Below are positions 25,123-33,477 of a stretch of 64,000 nucleotides of DNA, piece by piece. The first letter of the stretch is position 1, and the number at the start of each line of letters is the position of its first letter. The notes below the pieces were generated by a model. The model was given only the letters and a program-made list of their open reading frames with translations. It did no database searches and was not told where the DNA came from. The stretch is from Hungatella sp. (GTDB lineage: Bacteria > Bacillota > Clostridia > Lachnospirales > Lachnospiraceae): positions 939,208 through 1,003,207 of the forward strand of contig WASS01000020.1 of the NCBI GenBank assembly GCA_009712635.1, given 5' to 3'. Both the position numbers and the translations under genes were made by a program.

Positions 25123-27600
25123 TCACCTCTTTCCTGTGTCTGGCTTAAACCTCTTTAACCGCAGCGCATTGGTCAGCACCGATACAGAGCTAAGGCTCAT
25201 GGCTGCTGCTGCAAACATGGGGTTTAAAAGAGGACCGTTAAATAGTAAATGTAACATACCTGCTGCAATGGGAATTCCGATTACATTATAACCGAATGCC
25301 CAGAAAAGGTTTTGTTTAATATTACGAATGGTATGCTTGCTTAAATCAATCGCTGCCGGCACATCCATTAAGTCAGACCGCATTAATACGATATCTGCAG
25401 ATTCCATAGCCACATCCGTACCGGAACCGATAGCGATTCCGATATCAGCCTGAGCCAGCGCAGGTGCATCGTTGATTCCGTCTCCCACCATGGCTACTTT
25501 CCGGTTCTCTGACTGAAGCTTTTTTACTTCATTGGACTTATCCTGGGGAAGAACCTCAGCAAGAACCCGGTCAATTCCTACCTGTTTTGCAATGGCTGCA
25601 GCCGTCTTTTTATTATCTCCGGTAATCATGGCAACTTCGATTCCCATCTTATGAAGCCGTTCAATAGCTGCACGGCTGGATTCCTTCACAACATCGGCAA
25701 CCGCTACAATTCCTGCCAGTTCTCCATTGATTGCTACATACATAGGAGTTTTGCCTTCTTCTGCCAGCCTGTCTGAAATCTCTTCCATACCAGCAAGGGA
25801 GATGTTTTGTTCATCCATCAGTTTTCTGTTTCCAGCAAGGATATCTTCTCCCTCCAGACGGGCCTTAATTCCCCGTCCCGTCAGCGAATCAAACTGCTCC
25901 GCTTCCAAAAGGGTAAGTCCTGATTCCTTTGCCCCAAGAACAATTGCCTGACCAAGGGGATGCTCAGAGCCTCTCTCCGCCGATGCGGTAAGCTGTAAGA
26001 GACGGTCTTTTGAAACACTGCCTGCCGGAAGTACATCTGTCACTTTTGGTTTACCTTCTGTAATGGTTCCTGTCTTATCAAATACAATGGTATTTATTTT
26101 GTGAGCGGTCTCCAAAGCTTCTCCGCCTTTAATTAAGATTCCATTCTCCGCTCCTTTTCCCGTACCTACCATGATGGCAGTAGGTGTTGCAAGACCCAGT
26201 GCACAGGGACATGCGATTACCAGTACGGAAATAAAGATGGTAAGTGCAAATTTTAAATCTCCTCCTGTACCGATATACCAGCCAATTCCTGCAAGCAGGG
26301 CTATGACACAGACAACTGGTACAAAATATCCGGAAACGATGTCTGCCATCTGGGCAATGGGTGCTTTTGAGCCCTGGGCATCTTCTACCAGTTTAATGAT
26401 CTGGGCAAGCGCTGTATCACTTCCGATTTTTTCAGCTTTAAACTGGATCACACCTGTGGTGTTTAAGGAAGCGGCGTAAACCGGATCTCCTTCTTTTTTG
26501 TCTACCGGCATACTTTCTCCAGTGAGCATGGATTCATCAATGGATGTGTGTCCGCCTGTAACAGTTCCGTCTACCGGAATCTTATCACCTGGCTTTACCA
26601 GAATTACATCGCCGATTTCCACTTCGTCAATGGGGATTTCCTTTTCCTGACCATTTTCCAGAATTACGGCTGTTTTTGGTGCAAGACCCATAAGCTTTTT
26701 AATGGCTTCACTGGTTCTTCCTTTGGATACAGCCTCTAAGGATTTGCCCAGTAAAATCAGGGTAATAATAACACCCGCTGATTCAAAATAAAGGGCATCT
26801 ACTGCCATAAAATGTCCGGCAGCGATCTGGAATGTATTATAAATGCTGTATAAAACAGCTGCTGTTGTTCCGATTGCAATGAGTGAATCCATATTAGGAC
26901 TTCTCTGAAAAAGTGCTTTAAAACCTATGGTGTAAAATTTATATCCAACCCCAATGACAGGAGCTGTCAGAGCCAGTTCTATCAGAGCATAGGTAAGGGG
27001 ATAGTTCATGGGCTCAATGGCTGATGGAAATGGAAGGCGGATAAAGCTGATCATGGGTGCCATCGCAATATATAATAATGGAAGGGAGAATACTGCTGAA
27101 GTAATAAACTTCGTCCACAGTGTTTTGATCTCCTTCTGCTTTCTTATTCGGTCTTCGTCCGCAGCATCCGCTTTATTCACTTCCAGTGCCTGATATCCTG
27201 CCTTTTCAATGGCTGCCTTAATGGCGGATAATCTTACTTTCCGGGGATCATAGGCTATGGTTGCTTTTTCTGTTGCAAAGTTTACTGAGGAGCTTTCCAC
27301 ACCCTCCAGCTTTCCGACGGCTTTTTCAACCCGTCTGGCACAGGCTGCACAGGTCATTCCGCCAATGGGAATGGTTACGTCTGAATATTCGGTTTTTTCT
27401 GCTGCTTCATATCCAATCTTAGAAACAGCGGCTTTAATATCAGATAAATCCAGGCTGCTGTCATATTCCACAAAAAGCTTTTCACTTGCAAGGTTCACAG
27501 ATGCCTGACTGATTCCTGGAAGTTTCTTTACTGTTTTTTCAATTCTCTGGGCACAGGCCGCGCAGGTCATGCCTCTTATATCTAAAGTTTTATTTTCCAT
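25123..27600 (-). CDS. copA: Copper-exporting P1B-type ATPase
   Basis: 825 residues. Two N-terminal HMA domains each carry GMTCAAC (Cys13/16 and Cys84/87). Eight membrane segments, the transport motif ACPCAL (464-466), the phosphorylated DKTGT (Asp508), TGES and the hinge GDGINDAP complete a Cu(I) P1B-1 ATPase. It exports Cu(I). ATG 27600 is the likely start; the GTG at 27609 lies inside the AGAGGTG ribosome site. It is divergent from an HxlR regulator and first gene of the copA-unknown-copZ operon. Confidence 0.95.
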   Translation of the reverse strand: MENKTLDIRGMTCAACAQRIEKTVKKLPGISQASVNLASEKLFVEYDSSLDLSDIKAAVSKIGYEAAEKTEYSDVTIPIGGMTCAACARRVEKAVGKLEGVESSSVNFATEKATIAYDPRKVRLSAIKAAIEKAGYQALEVNKADAADEDRIRKQKEIKTLWTKFITSAVFSLPLLYIAMAPMISFIRLPFPSAIEPMNYPLTYALIELALTAPVIGVGYKFYTIGFKALFQRSPNMDSLIAIGTTAAVLYSIYNTFQIAAGHFMAVDALYFESAGVIITLILLGKSLEAVSKGRTSEAIKKLMGLAPKTAVILENGQEKEIPIDEVEIGDVILVKPGDKIPVDGTVTGGHTSIDESMLTGESMPVDKKEGDPVYAASLNTTGVIQFKAEKIGSDTALAQIIKLVEDAQGSKAPIAQMADIVSGYFVPVVCVIALLAGIGWYIGTGGDLKFALTIFISVLVIACPCALGLATPTAIMVGTGKGAENGILIKGGEALETAHKINTIVFDKTGTITEGKPKVTDVLPAGSVSKDRLLQLTASAERGSEHPLGQAIVLGAKESGLTLLEAEQFDSLTGRGIKARLEGEDILAGNRKLMDEQNISLAGMEEISDRLAEEGKTPMYVAINGELAGIVAVADVVKESSRAAIERLHKMGIEVAMITGDNKKTAAAIAKQVGIDRVLAEVLPQDKSNEVKKLQSENRKVAMVGDGINDAPALAQADIGIAIGSGTDVAMESADIVLMRSDLMDVPAAIDLSKHTIRNIKQNLFWAFGYNVIGIPIAAGMLHLLFNGPLLNPMFAAAAMSLSSVSVLTNALRLKRFKPDTGKR

Positions 27601-27658
27601 ATATTTCACCTCTTTTAATTGGCTGATGCCTCTTGAAGTTTTTGAGTACTCATGATAT

Positions 27659-27711
27659 TATTATGGCAGATATCGCAATTATTGCAAGTATGCACTTTTT
27701 AGTGATATAGT
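27659..27711. promoter_or_regulatory. Overlapping divergent promoters of copA and the HxlR gene
   Basis: The self-complementary hexamer TTGCAA (27682-27687) can be the -35 box in both directions: with TATAGT (27706-27711, 18-base spacer) on plus and ATAATA (27664-27659, 17-base spacer) on minus. The palindrome GCAATTATTGC (27675-27685) overlaps it and could be an operator. Inference from spacing. Confidence 0.4.
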
Positions 27712-27741
27712 ACCCAAAATGATACTAAAGGAGGATTCACT

Positions 27742-28104
27742 ATGCCCCCAATTGATTGTGCCGGCTACAACTGTCCGGTGGATGCTACCCTGGATATGAT
27801 CGGAGGAAAATACAAAGCCCTGATTCTCTGGCATCTGATCGATCACACCTTACGATTTGGAGAACTGAGGAAACTGATTCCCCAGGCCACACCCAAGATG
27901 CTGACCCAGCAGTTAAGAGAACTGGAAGAGAATAATTTGATTATAAGAACCGTGTATCCGGTTGTTCCTCCAAAGGTAGAATACACTCTTTCGGATCTGG
28001 GAAACAGCATACGCCCCATTCTTGAGACCATGTATAAATGGGGAGCAGATTACTTAACCCAGAATGGTGTTACCGTAAACTGCTCCATGAAATGTCCTGA
28101 TTAA
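27742..28104 (+). CDS. HxlR-family regulator with cysteine pairs at both ends
   Basis: 120 residues with the HxlR winged-helix core (LDMIGGKYKALILWHL, FGELRKLIPQATPKMLTQQL, YTLSDLGNSI). Unusually it has two cysteines near the N-terminus (DCAGYNCPVD) and two at the C-terminus (NCSMKCPD). HxlR proteins often sense redox state or electrophiles by cysteine; its position opposite copA suggests it could sense copper or redox stress. It has AAAGGAGGATTCACT before ATG. It converges on the DUF2318 gene with one base between the stops. Confidence 0.88.
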   Translation: MPPIDCAGYNCPVDATLDMIGGKYKALILWHLIDHTLRFGELRKLIPQATPKMLTQQLRELEENNLIIRTVYPVVPPKVEYTLSDLGNSIRPILETMYKWGADYLTQNGVTVNCSMKCPD

Positions 28105-28105
28105 T

Positions 28106-28627
28106 TTAATATGTTTTTTTCCAGTTAGCGAATATCTGTTTGGATTCCTTTAAAAAGTCAGAAGAGATCGTGATTGATTCATCCGTCACGGTCTTATTCT
28201 GATCGAATATAGGCCATGGATTACAGCCTCCGGCTTCCACTTCCACCCGGCTCATAGGGAACCTGTTACCACAATTCTGGCAAACCAGCTCATTTCCATC
28301 CTGTTTATAGTATCCCCGCCCGGAATCGTAACATACCTGACAGGTATTAAACGCAGTTCGTATGGTACCGTCAGGCGCTTTTACTGCCAGAACTTCCATC
28401 TTTGTTCCATCTGCTTCGACCGGATAAAAGCTCACCTTTTCTGAGATATCTGAAACTGGTATTACAAGATCTGTATCTGCCTGTGCACTTTTACTGTTGT
28501 TTTCCGATTTTACAGCTGCCGTTTCCTGTGTTTTGGTTGCAGTATTGGAGCTGCATGCAGTAAGTACCAGCAATGACATTGCAGCCACCACCGCTGTTTT
28601 TAGTATTAATATTCCTTTTGTCTTCAT
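28106..28627 (-). CDS. DUF2318 lipoprotein
   Basis: 173 residues. A lipoprotein signal (LVLTACSS, lipobox Cys25) is followed by a low-complexity linker and a DUF2318 domain with paired cysteines: FNTCQVCYDSG, LVCQNCGNRFP and GGCNP. DUF2318 is known from membrane Fe-S-like proteins in iron or copper uptake and electron-transfer clusters. It faces the extracytoplasmic side and probably works with the SafE-type protein and the small membrane peptide encoded upstream. Confidence 0.88.
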   Translation of the reverse strand: MKTKGILILKTAVVAAMSLLVLTACSSNTATKTQETAAVKSENNSKSAQADTDLVIPVSDISEKVSFYPVEADGTKMEVLAVKAPDGTIRTAFNTCQVCYDSGRGYYKQDGNELVCQNCGNRFPMSRVEVEAGGCNPWPIFDQNKTVTDESITISSDFLKESKQIFANWKKTY

Positions 28628-28641
28628 CCTTATTCTCCTTG

Positions 28642-28740
28642 TTATTCACCTTTATTTTCATTTCTTCTCATAAAAAATAATCCTGCGATCAGAGCCGCTG
28701 CCGGCAGTATGCAGTGCCAGTGACTGTATAATAATCCCAT
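28642..28740 (-). CDS. 32-residue single-span membrane peptide
   Basis: A short frame (MGLLYSHWHCILPAAALIAG, then LFFMRRNENKGE) with an excellent AAAGGAGAT site eight bases before ATG 28740. It has one hydrophobic span followed by positive charges (N-out/C-in by the positive-inside rule). The SHWHC motif at the extracytoplasmic end could bind a metal. It lies between the SafE-type gene and the DUF2318 lipoprotein gene in the same operon. Function unknown. Confidence 0.7.
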   Translation of the reverse strand: MGLLYSHWHCILPAAALIAGLFFMRRNENKGE

Positions 28741-28791
28741 ACACTAATCTCCTTTCCCATTCCTGTCAGAACCTGATTATCTATAGCATGA

Positions 28792-30663
28792 TTATCCGCA
28801 GCATGATCCTCCGGAGCCCTGAAACGTCTCCTCAGGCCATATCATCGTCTGAAATTTACTCACTTCATCCTTTACTGCGTTTACATCCACGTTCTCTAAA
28901 TCATCTACCACCTTTATATATCCATAAAAGGAATTGTCCCCGGTAGAGAAGTCAAAGCTTTTATCTGGTACAAAATAAAGGGTGTTTTCTCCCTTTTCAA
29001 GATATAGTTCCGTAGCAAAATCAGGAATCAGAAGATTCGTCCCATAGTCCATATCCTGACGGTTATCAATAAATGTCCATTCTGTATCCACTCCGGATTT
29101 TACCACCGCAACCGCCGGCTTAAATCCCTGACTGGTGAGTTCAAGAGTGATTTTCTGTACAGGCTTTCCATTCTCATCTGTGGATTCCTGAGCAACAACC
29201 ACATCATCAACTGGTATGGTATAACCGGCTGGAACCGGCTTTTGAGGTGCATATTCTTTTAATACTCCCTGACTTTCTGATTGCTGGCCGCCATCTGTCT
29301 CTCCCACTTTTGTAACATTAATAGAACCACGTATCATACCCATCCAGCAGCTATATGGGATTTTTCCGGTTTTGTCCGGCGTAAATTCCACCACGTTTTC
29401 TCCTGTATGAAAAGAATATTCGATGCCGTATTCCCTTATAATCATCCGGTTATTACAGCCGTTTATACTTCCTGCAGGCGCATCTATAATCCATTTTACA
29501 GGAATTCCTGCCTGGACCTTGATATTTGGATACCGTCCCGGACTTAAGGTGCTGTTAATCACCTGCACACCGTCTTCTATTTTTATCTGGCCTGAACTTT
29601 CCTGCTGATTTCCACTGATGCCTTCCAGTCCAGGTAAGATCGCAGATGGACTGATTCCCGCCAGACTGACTCCCTGCGTAAACATGGACAGTCCCAGTAC
29701 CACCACTAAAACGGCTCCGGCAGTCATGACTCTGCTTGAAAATTTCTTTGAAAGAACCGTTGATAAAGCTCCAAGAAAAAACATCAGGGGTACAGTACCA
29801 ATACTGAATAAGAACATGGAAAGTGCACCGGAAAATGGATTTCCGGTTGACAGAGCATAGATCTGCATTGCCTGCAGTGGTCCGCAGGGCATCAGTCCAT
29901 TTAACAGGCCTACAAAAAACGGACTGCTGCTTTTTGATTTTTCTTTCTGAATTTTTACTGCAATAAACTTTGGCATTCTGGGATTTAGTCTGCGAAGCCA
30001 GGGAAAGATTCCCAGCATGTTAATCCCCATAATTACCATAAAGATTCCTGCTGCCAGCTTTAAAACACCTTGAAAGGTATTAGAAAAGGTTACGGCTGCT
30101 CCCAGACCTCCTGCCAGAAAACCCACGGCTGTATAGGAAATAACACGCCCAAGGTTATAAAAAAACGCAGGTCGTAAAGCTGCAAGCCGACCCTGATTTA
30201 ATTCTTCCTGTCCGCTTTTTGGAATACATTGAGAAAGGTTAATGCCGCCGCACATTGCCACACAATGAACGGAGGTAATAAGACCAATTATAAAGAGCAT
30301 TCCGTATCCCATTGTTTTATCTGCCAGCTGACTGGGGACCAGGAGATTTAATAGACCGGATTGTTCTAAAAGCAGATACAGGGAAGCAATAATCAGTAAA
30401 ATACCTATGGTTCTGGTTGAATCTTTTCTTTCCAGCCCCCCATCCGTTTTCACGCTATACCCTAAATTTTCAATGATTCCCGTTATACTCTGATAGGAAA
30501 TAATATCCGTATCAAATGTAACCAGAGCCGTTTCCGTGTTATAGCTCACTTCGGCTTTTTCGATTCCAGCTGTGTTACGTAATTTTTTTTCAATTTTATT
30601 CTGGCAGTTGATACAGGTCATTCCGCCGATACGCAATTTTTTCGTTCTGATTGCATTTCCCAT
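28792..30663 (-). CDS. HMA - SafE/TauE-like membrane - cupredoxin-like fusion protein
   Basis: About 624 residues. An N-terminal HMA domain (GGMTCINCQNKIEK) is followed by an anchor (about 82-100) and a six-span SafE/cytochrome-biogenesis-like domain with HCVAMCGGINLSQC and LNGLMPCGPLQAMQIYALSTG. Two extracytoplasmic cupredoxin-like segments follow (IPYSCWMGMIRGSINV and a second with TLYFVPDKSFDF), ending GSGGSCCG. This resembles copper-trafficking proteins of the CcoS/SafE type for oxidase or reductase assembly. The true start is ATG 30663 (AAAGGAGGATGCGTA); the longer frame from 30741 has no site. Confidence 0.85.
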   Translation of the reverse strand: MGNAIRTKKLRIGGMTCINCQNKIEKKLRNTAGIEKAEVSYNTETALVTFDTDIISYQSITGIIENLGYSVKTDGGLERKDSTRTIGILLIIASLYLLLEQSGLLNLLVPSQLADKTMGYGMLFIIGLITSVHCVAMCGGINLSQCIPKSGQEELNQGRLAALRPAFFYNLGRVISYTAVGFLAGGLGAAVTFSNTFQGVLKLAAGIFMVIMGINMLGIFPWLRRLNPRMPKFIAVKIQKEKSKSSSPFFVGLLNGLMPCGPLQAMQIYALSTGNPFSGALSMFLFSIGTVPLMFFLGALSTVLSKKFSSRVMTAGAVLVVVLGLSMFTQGVSLAGISPSAILPGLEGISGNQQESSGQIKIEDGVQVINSTLSPGRYPNIKVQAGIPVKWIIDAPAGSINGCNNRMIIREYGIEYSFHTGENVVEFTPDKTGKIPYSCWMGMIRGSINVTKVGETDGGQQSESQGVLKEYAPQKPVPAGYTIPVDDVVVAQESTDENGKPVQKITLELTSQGFKPAVAVVKSGVDTEWTFIDNRQDMDYGTNLLIPDFATELYLEKGENTLYFVPDKSFDFSTGDNSFYGYIKVVDDLENVDVNAVKDEVSKFQTMIWPEETFQGSGGSCCG

Positions 30664-30741
30664 TACGCATCCTCCTTTTTCATTTCTGATAGAAGAATAA
30701 CAGGAGCATATGTAGAAGTTGTGTAGATGGTTTTTGGACAC

Positions 30742-30786
30742 AAAAAAAACACGTGTATCTCATTGGTTCAAGTGAAATACACGTGT
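30742..30786 (-). terminator. Terminator of the hemerythrin-cheX pair
   Basis: 9-bp stem ACACGTGTA (30749-30757) with TACACGTGT (30778-30786), extended inside the loop by TCTCA/TGAAA-type pairs, followed on the minus strand by a run of eight T residues. Confidence 0.85.
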
Positions 30787-30804
30787 ACAACATGCAGTGA
30801 TTCA

Positions 30805-31251
30805 TTATTCAGCCGGTTCCAGTCTGATATCCAGGCAGACTTCCCCTACTTCTGAAGTGATTAAAATGTTTGTTTGAAATTCATAATCTTCTCCGCTGTC
30901 CAGGCTTTTTAAGACAGGGGGAAGGATATCACAGGTCAAATCTTTCTCTGCAAGCATGGTAAGTACATTTCCACTGATGATATTGGCTATTTCTGATATG
31001 GCAGAGGTTACAAATTCATCCACTGCATCAAACTCCATGCCGCTCATGATGGTTACAATCCCAAGAGATGTCTGATGGGGAAGACGATAAATGACCTCTC
31101 CTTTTAAATCACCGATAAAACCGATGGAAACATCTAACTCTTCCTCATTCCCCAACCACTCTGCCGGCTGGTCAGAGATATTGGATAAATCCAGCATCAA
31201 ATGAAAAACATTGCGGGTCGCTTCTAAAAAGGGAGTGTACAAATCAGTCAT
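30805..31251 (-). CDS. CheX-like chemotaxis phosphatase-type protein
   Basis: About 148 residues of the CheX/CheC-like fold (DVSIGFIGDLKGEVIYRLP, SAISEIANIISGNVLTMLA with the E-x2-N catalytic pair). CheX removes phosphate from CheY-P. ATG 31251 is chosen because AAAGGGGTGG is upstream; it overlaps the bacteriohemerythrin stop by 8 bp, so the two are translationally coupled. This pairing suggests oxygen- or redox-linked control of chemotaxis, matching the chemoreceptor encoded nearby. Confidence 0.85.
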   Translation of the reverse strand: MTDLYTPFLEATRNVFHLMLDLSNISDQPAEWLGNEEELDVSIGFIGDLKGEVIYRLPHQTSLGIVTIMSGMEFDAVDEFVTSAISEIANIISGNVLTMLAEKDLTCDILPPVLKSLDSGEDYEFQTNILITSEVGEVCLDIRLEPAE

Positions 31252-31669
31252 GCTTGTCCACCCCTTTCGAAATTGCATAGGCAGCAATCCGCTGATCTTC
31301 TGATGCCACATGATTAATCAGCCAGGCCATCAGCTTTCCTGCAAACTTCTGTATGAGCTGTTCATCGTATCCGCTGTTTTTATATTCCTCTGTTACGGCA
31401 ATCACGTAATTTACCATATCAGCATGAACTTTCTTATGCTCTTCTTCGCCTGGATACCCGATTTCCTGCTGAAAGGCTTCTTCATCACGGAAGTGCTCAA
31501 CTACATATGTATTCATAAAATCCAGGGTTTCATTTACTTTTTCCACCTTGTCTTCCCATGAAGACGCCATACGCAGTACCTGCATGAAAGATTCTACTCT
31601 TTTAAATAATTCCTTGTGCTGCTCATCAATTAACGGTACTCCAAGTTCATATTTTTCTTTCCAAAGCAT
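31244..31669 (-). CDS. Bacteriohemerythrin
   Basis: 141 residues with the complete set of di-iron ligands: His18 (DEQHKELF), His59 and Glu63 (HFRDEE), His78 and His82 (HKKVH), His120 and Asp125 (HVASED). It binds oxygen reversibly in the cytoplasm. It is the first gene of a two-gene unit with cheX. The ribosome site is AAGGAGGAATTTAG. Confidence 0.95.
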   Translation of the reverse strand: MLWKEKYELGVPLIDEQHKELFKRVESFMQVLRMASSWEDKVEKVNETLDFMNTYVVEHFRDEEAFQQEIGYPGEEEHKKVHADMVNYVIAVTEEYKNSGYDEQLIQKFAGKLMAWLINHVASEDQRIAAYAISKGVDKHD

Positions 31670-31702
31670 CTAAATTCCTCCTTATCTTCCGTGAAATAAT
31701 GT

Positions 31703-32491
31703 TTAAATTCCTGCTTCCAGTTTCATCAGTGACTGAATGAGTTCCTCACAGATATCTACAATATCTTTTCCGTCTGTTTCTATTATAATATCAGCTGCGC
31801 TCTGGTAGAGGCTAGCCCGTCTCTCCATCAGTCCCCTAATATACTCAACATTCATATTTCCATTTAAAATGGGGCGCTCATCACTATCCTTCACTCTTTC
31901 CAGGATCGTCTCAGGACTGGCAGTTAAAAGCACAATTCTGCTGTTTTTCTTTAGGTTCTTCACATTCTCTTCTCTGATTACCGCACCGCCGCCGCAGGAA
32001 ATAATCGTCTGCTGACAATCCTTTAAACTGATGATGGCGTTGCTCTCACAGTTACGAAAATACTCTTCTCCGTATTTTTCAAAAATATCCTTTATAGCCA
32101 TCTTCTGATCTTCCACGATTTTTGTGTCTACATCCACTTCGTTCATCGCCAGCATATCTTTTAAATATTTGGACACCGTACTTTTACCTGCTCCCATAAA
32201 ACCTATGAGGGCGATATTATAATGAAACAGACTCTTACTCTGCACACTTTTACTTTCTTCTACAATCTGACGGAAAATTCCAAGGAGCTCCTCTTTATAA
32301 CCATGTTTACCAATAGCCTGGATAAGCGTCTCCTGCTGAACCTCTTCCTGCTCCGGCTGAAAAATAGGAAGGCCGTATGCTTTCTTGTACTCTATGATCT
32401 CCTCGATGCAGGAAAGCCGATTCATTAAAAGTTCCAGAATCTGAAGGTCACATTGATTTAAATCGTTTCTAATTTCTTTCAGTTCTCTCAT
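31703..32491 (-). CDS. Chorismate mutase - shikimate kinase fusion
   Basis: 262 residues. Residues 1-85 are an AroQ-type chorismate mutase helix bundle (IRNDLNQCDLQILELLMNRL). Residues 92-262 are a shikimate kinase with Walker A GFMGAGKS (97-104), ESNAIISL, CGGGAV (about 166) and DERPIL. The two activities belong to different steps of the aromatic pathway: shikimate to shikimate-3-phosphate, and chorismate to prephenate. The fusion is also seen in some clostridia. It stands alone in this region. Confidence 0.93.
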   Translation of the reverse strand: MRELKEIRNDLNQCDLQILELLMNRLSCIEEIIEYKKAYGLPIFQPEQEEVQQETLIQAIGKHGYKEELLGIFRQIVEESKSVQSKSLFHYNIALIGFMGAGKSTVSKYLKDMLAMNEVDVDTKIVEDQKMAIKDIFEKYGEEYFRNCESNAIISLKDCQQTIISCGGGAVIREENVKNLKKNSRIVLLTASPETILERVKDSDERPILNGNMNVEYIRGLMERRASLYQSAADIIIETDGKDIVDICEELIQSLMKLEAGI

Positions 32492-32568
32492 TTTTCTTCT
32501 CCCTAAATAATCCGTTAGTATAATTTTTTACATTATACATACAGCTATGGGTGATTGTAAAGCAATTC

Positions 32569-32907
32569 TTACGCCTTTTCTTTTAGAAATTCAATATATT
32601 CCTCTCCCCATTCTCCCATTGCCAGAAGAACTTTATCAAATTTATTGCCGATTTCACTTAAAAAGTATTCTACTTTTGGCGGAATCTGGGAATACTCTTT
32701 CCTGACAATCAGTCCCTCCTCTTCCAGGGATTTTAACTGTCTGGAAAGAGTTGTATGAGTAATCTCCTCTGGCATCATTCGCATCAGCTCATTAAAACGC
32801 ACCGGCCCATCCTTTAATAAATAGAGAAGATATATGGACCATTTGCCGGAAAGGATTTTCTGAGAGGTAACGAAAGGACACAGTCCAAATAAATCTTTTT
32901 TATCCAT
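32569..32907 (-). CDS. HxlR-family transcriptional regulator
   Basis: About 112 residues with the HxlR winged helix (QKILSGKWSIYLLYLLKDGPVRF, THTTLSRQLKSLEEEGL, VEYFLSEIGNKF) and a single N-terminal cysteine (LFGLCPF), the usual redox-sensing position. ATG 32907 has AAGGAGGATACCTAT upstream. It is divergent from a PNPOx-fold protein, which it probably regulates. Confidence 0.9.
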   Translation of the reverse strand: MDKKDLFGLCPFVTSQKILSGKWSIYLLYLLKDGPVRFNELMRMMPEEITHTTLSRQLKSLEEEGLIVRKEYSQIPPKVEYFLSEIGNKFDKVLLAMGEWGEEYIEFLKEKA

Positions 32908-32922
32908 ATAGGTATCCTCCTT

Positions 32923-32989
32923 GATACTAGGTATCATAAAATATCGTAGTTTACAAAAATCTCATACTCGATATAATAATCTCGTAAAC
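32923..32989. promoter_or_regulatory. Operators and promoter between HxlR and PNPOx genes
   Basis: Plus-strand promoter TTTACA (32950-32955), 16-base spacer, TATAAT (32972-32977). GTTTAC (32949-32954) and its inverse GTAAAC (32984-32989) bracket it, and a palindrome GATACTAGGTATC lies at 32923-32935 before the HxlR start. These are candidate sites for the HxlR regulator; binding is inferred. Confidence 0.5.
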
Positions 32990-33025
32990 AAATTATATCA
33001 TGGTCACACGAAAGGAGCAAGAGCG

Positions 33026-33421
33026 ATGAACGAAATACTCAATTACTTAAAAGAATGCGGAACATTTTACCTGGCAACCACAGAGGGAGATCAGCCCCGT
33101 GTCCGTCCCTTTGGCGCTGTATGCGAGTTTGAAGACAAACTTTACATCACAACCAACAATCAGAAAAAAGTGTTTGATCAGATGCAGAAAAATCCAAAAA
33201 TTGAAATTTCCGCTATGAATAAGGGAACATGGATCAGACTGGAAGCCGAAGCAGTATGGGACGACCGCAGAGAAGCAAAAGTTGCCATGATGGATGACAA
33301 TAAGGCTGCACTCAGCCGCTTGTATTCCGTAGATGATGGAATCTTTGCAGTTTTATATTTAAAGAATGCAACTGCCACCATTTTTTCATTCACTTCCGAG
33401 CCGAAAGTTGTTACGTTCTAA
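33026..33421 (+). CDS. Pyridoxamine 5'-phosphate oxidase-fold flavoprotein
   Basis: 131 residues of the split-barrel flavin-binding family (CGTFYLATTEGDQPRVRPFGAV, YITTNNQKKVFDQMQKNP, FSFTSEPKVVTF). Members bind FMN or F420-like cofactors and act as small reductases; the true substrate is unknown. ATG 33026 follows GAAAGGAGCAAGAGCG. It is controlled with, or by, the divergent HxlR gene. Confidence 0.9.
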   Translation: MNEILNYLKECGTFYLATTEGDQPRVRPFGAVCEFEDKLYITTNNQKKVFDQMQKNPKIEISAMNKGTWIRLEAEAVWDDRREAKVAMMDDNKAALSRLYSVDDGIFAVLYLKNATATIFSFTSEPKVVTF

Positions 33422-33432
33422 ATCATAACGGA

Positions 33433-33458
33433 AAACGGCAGCTGTTAAACTGCCGTTT
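33433..33458. terminator. Bidirectional terminator between PNPOx and chemoreceptor genes
   Basis: 9-bp stem AAACGGCAG (33433-33441) with CTGCCGTTT (33450-33458) between two convergent genes. Confidence 0.7.
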
Positions 33459-33477
33459 CCTTAAAAAAAGTCTTCTG

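Noticed and set aside
30664-30741. N-terminal extension of the HMA-SafE protein
   Set aside because: The extension has no ribosome site and contains the AAAGGAGG site of the shorter start.
31571-31590. GCAGTACC word similar to the 22-bp repeat near 35540
   Set aside because: Only eight bases agree and it lies inside the bacteriohemerythrin coding sequence.
32921-33025. Longer start of the PNPOx gene at 32921
   Set aside because: The region is promoter and operator sequence; GAAAGGAGC fits ATG 33026.
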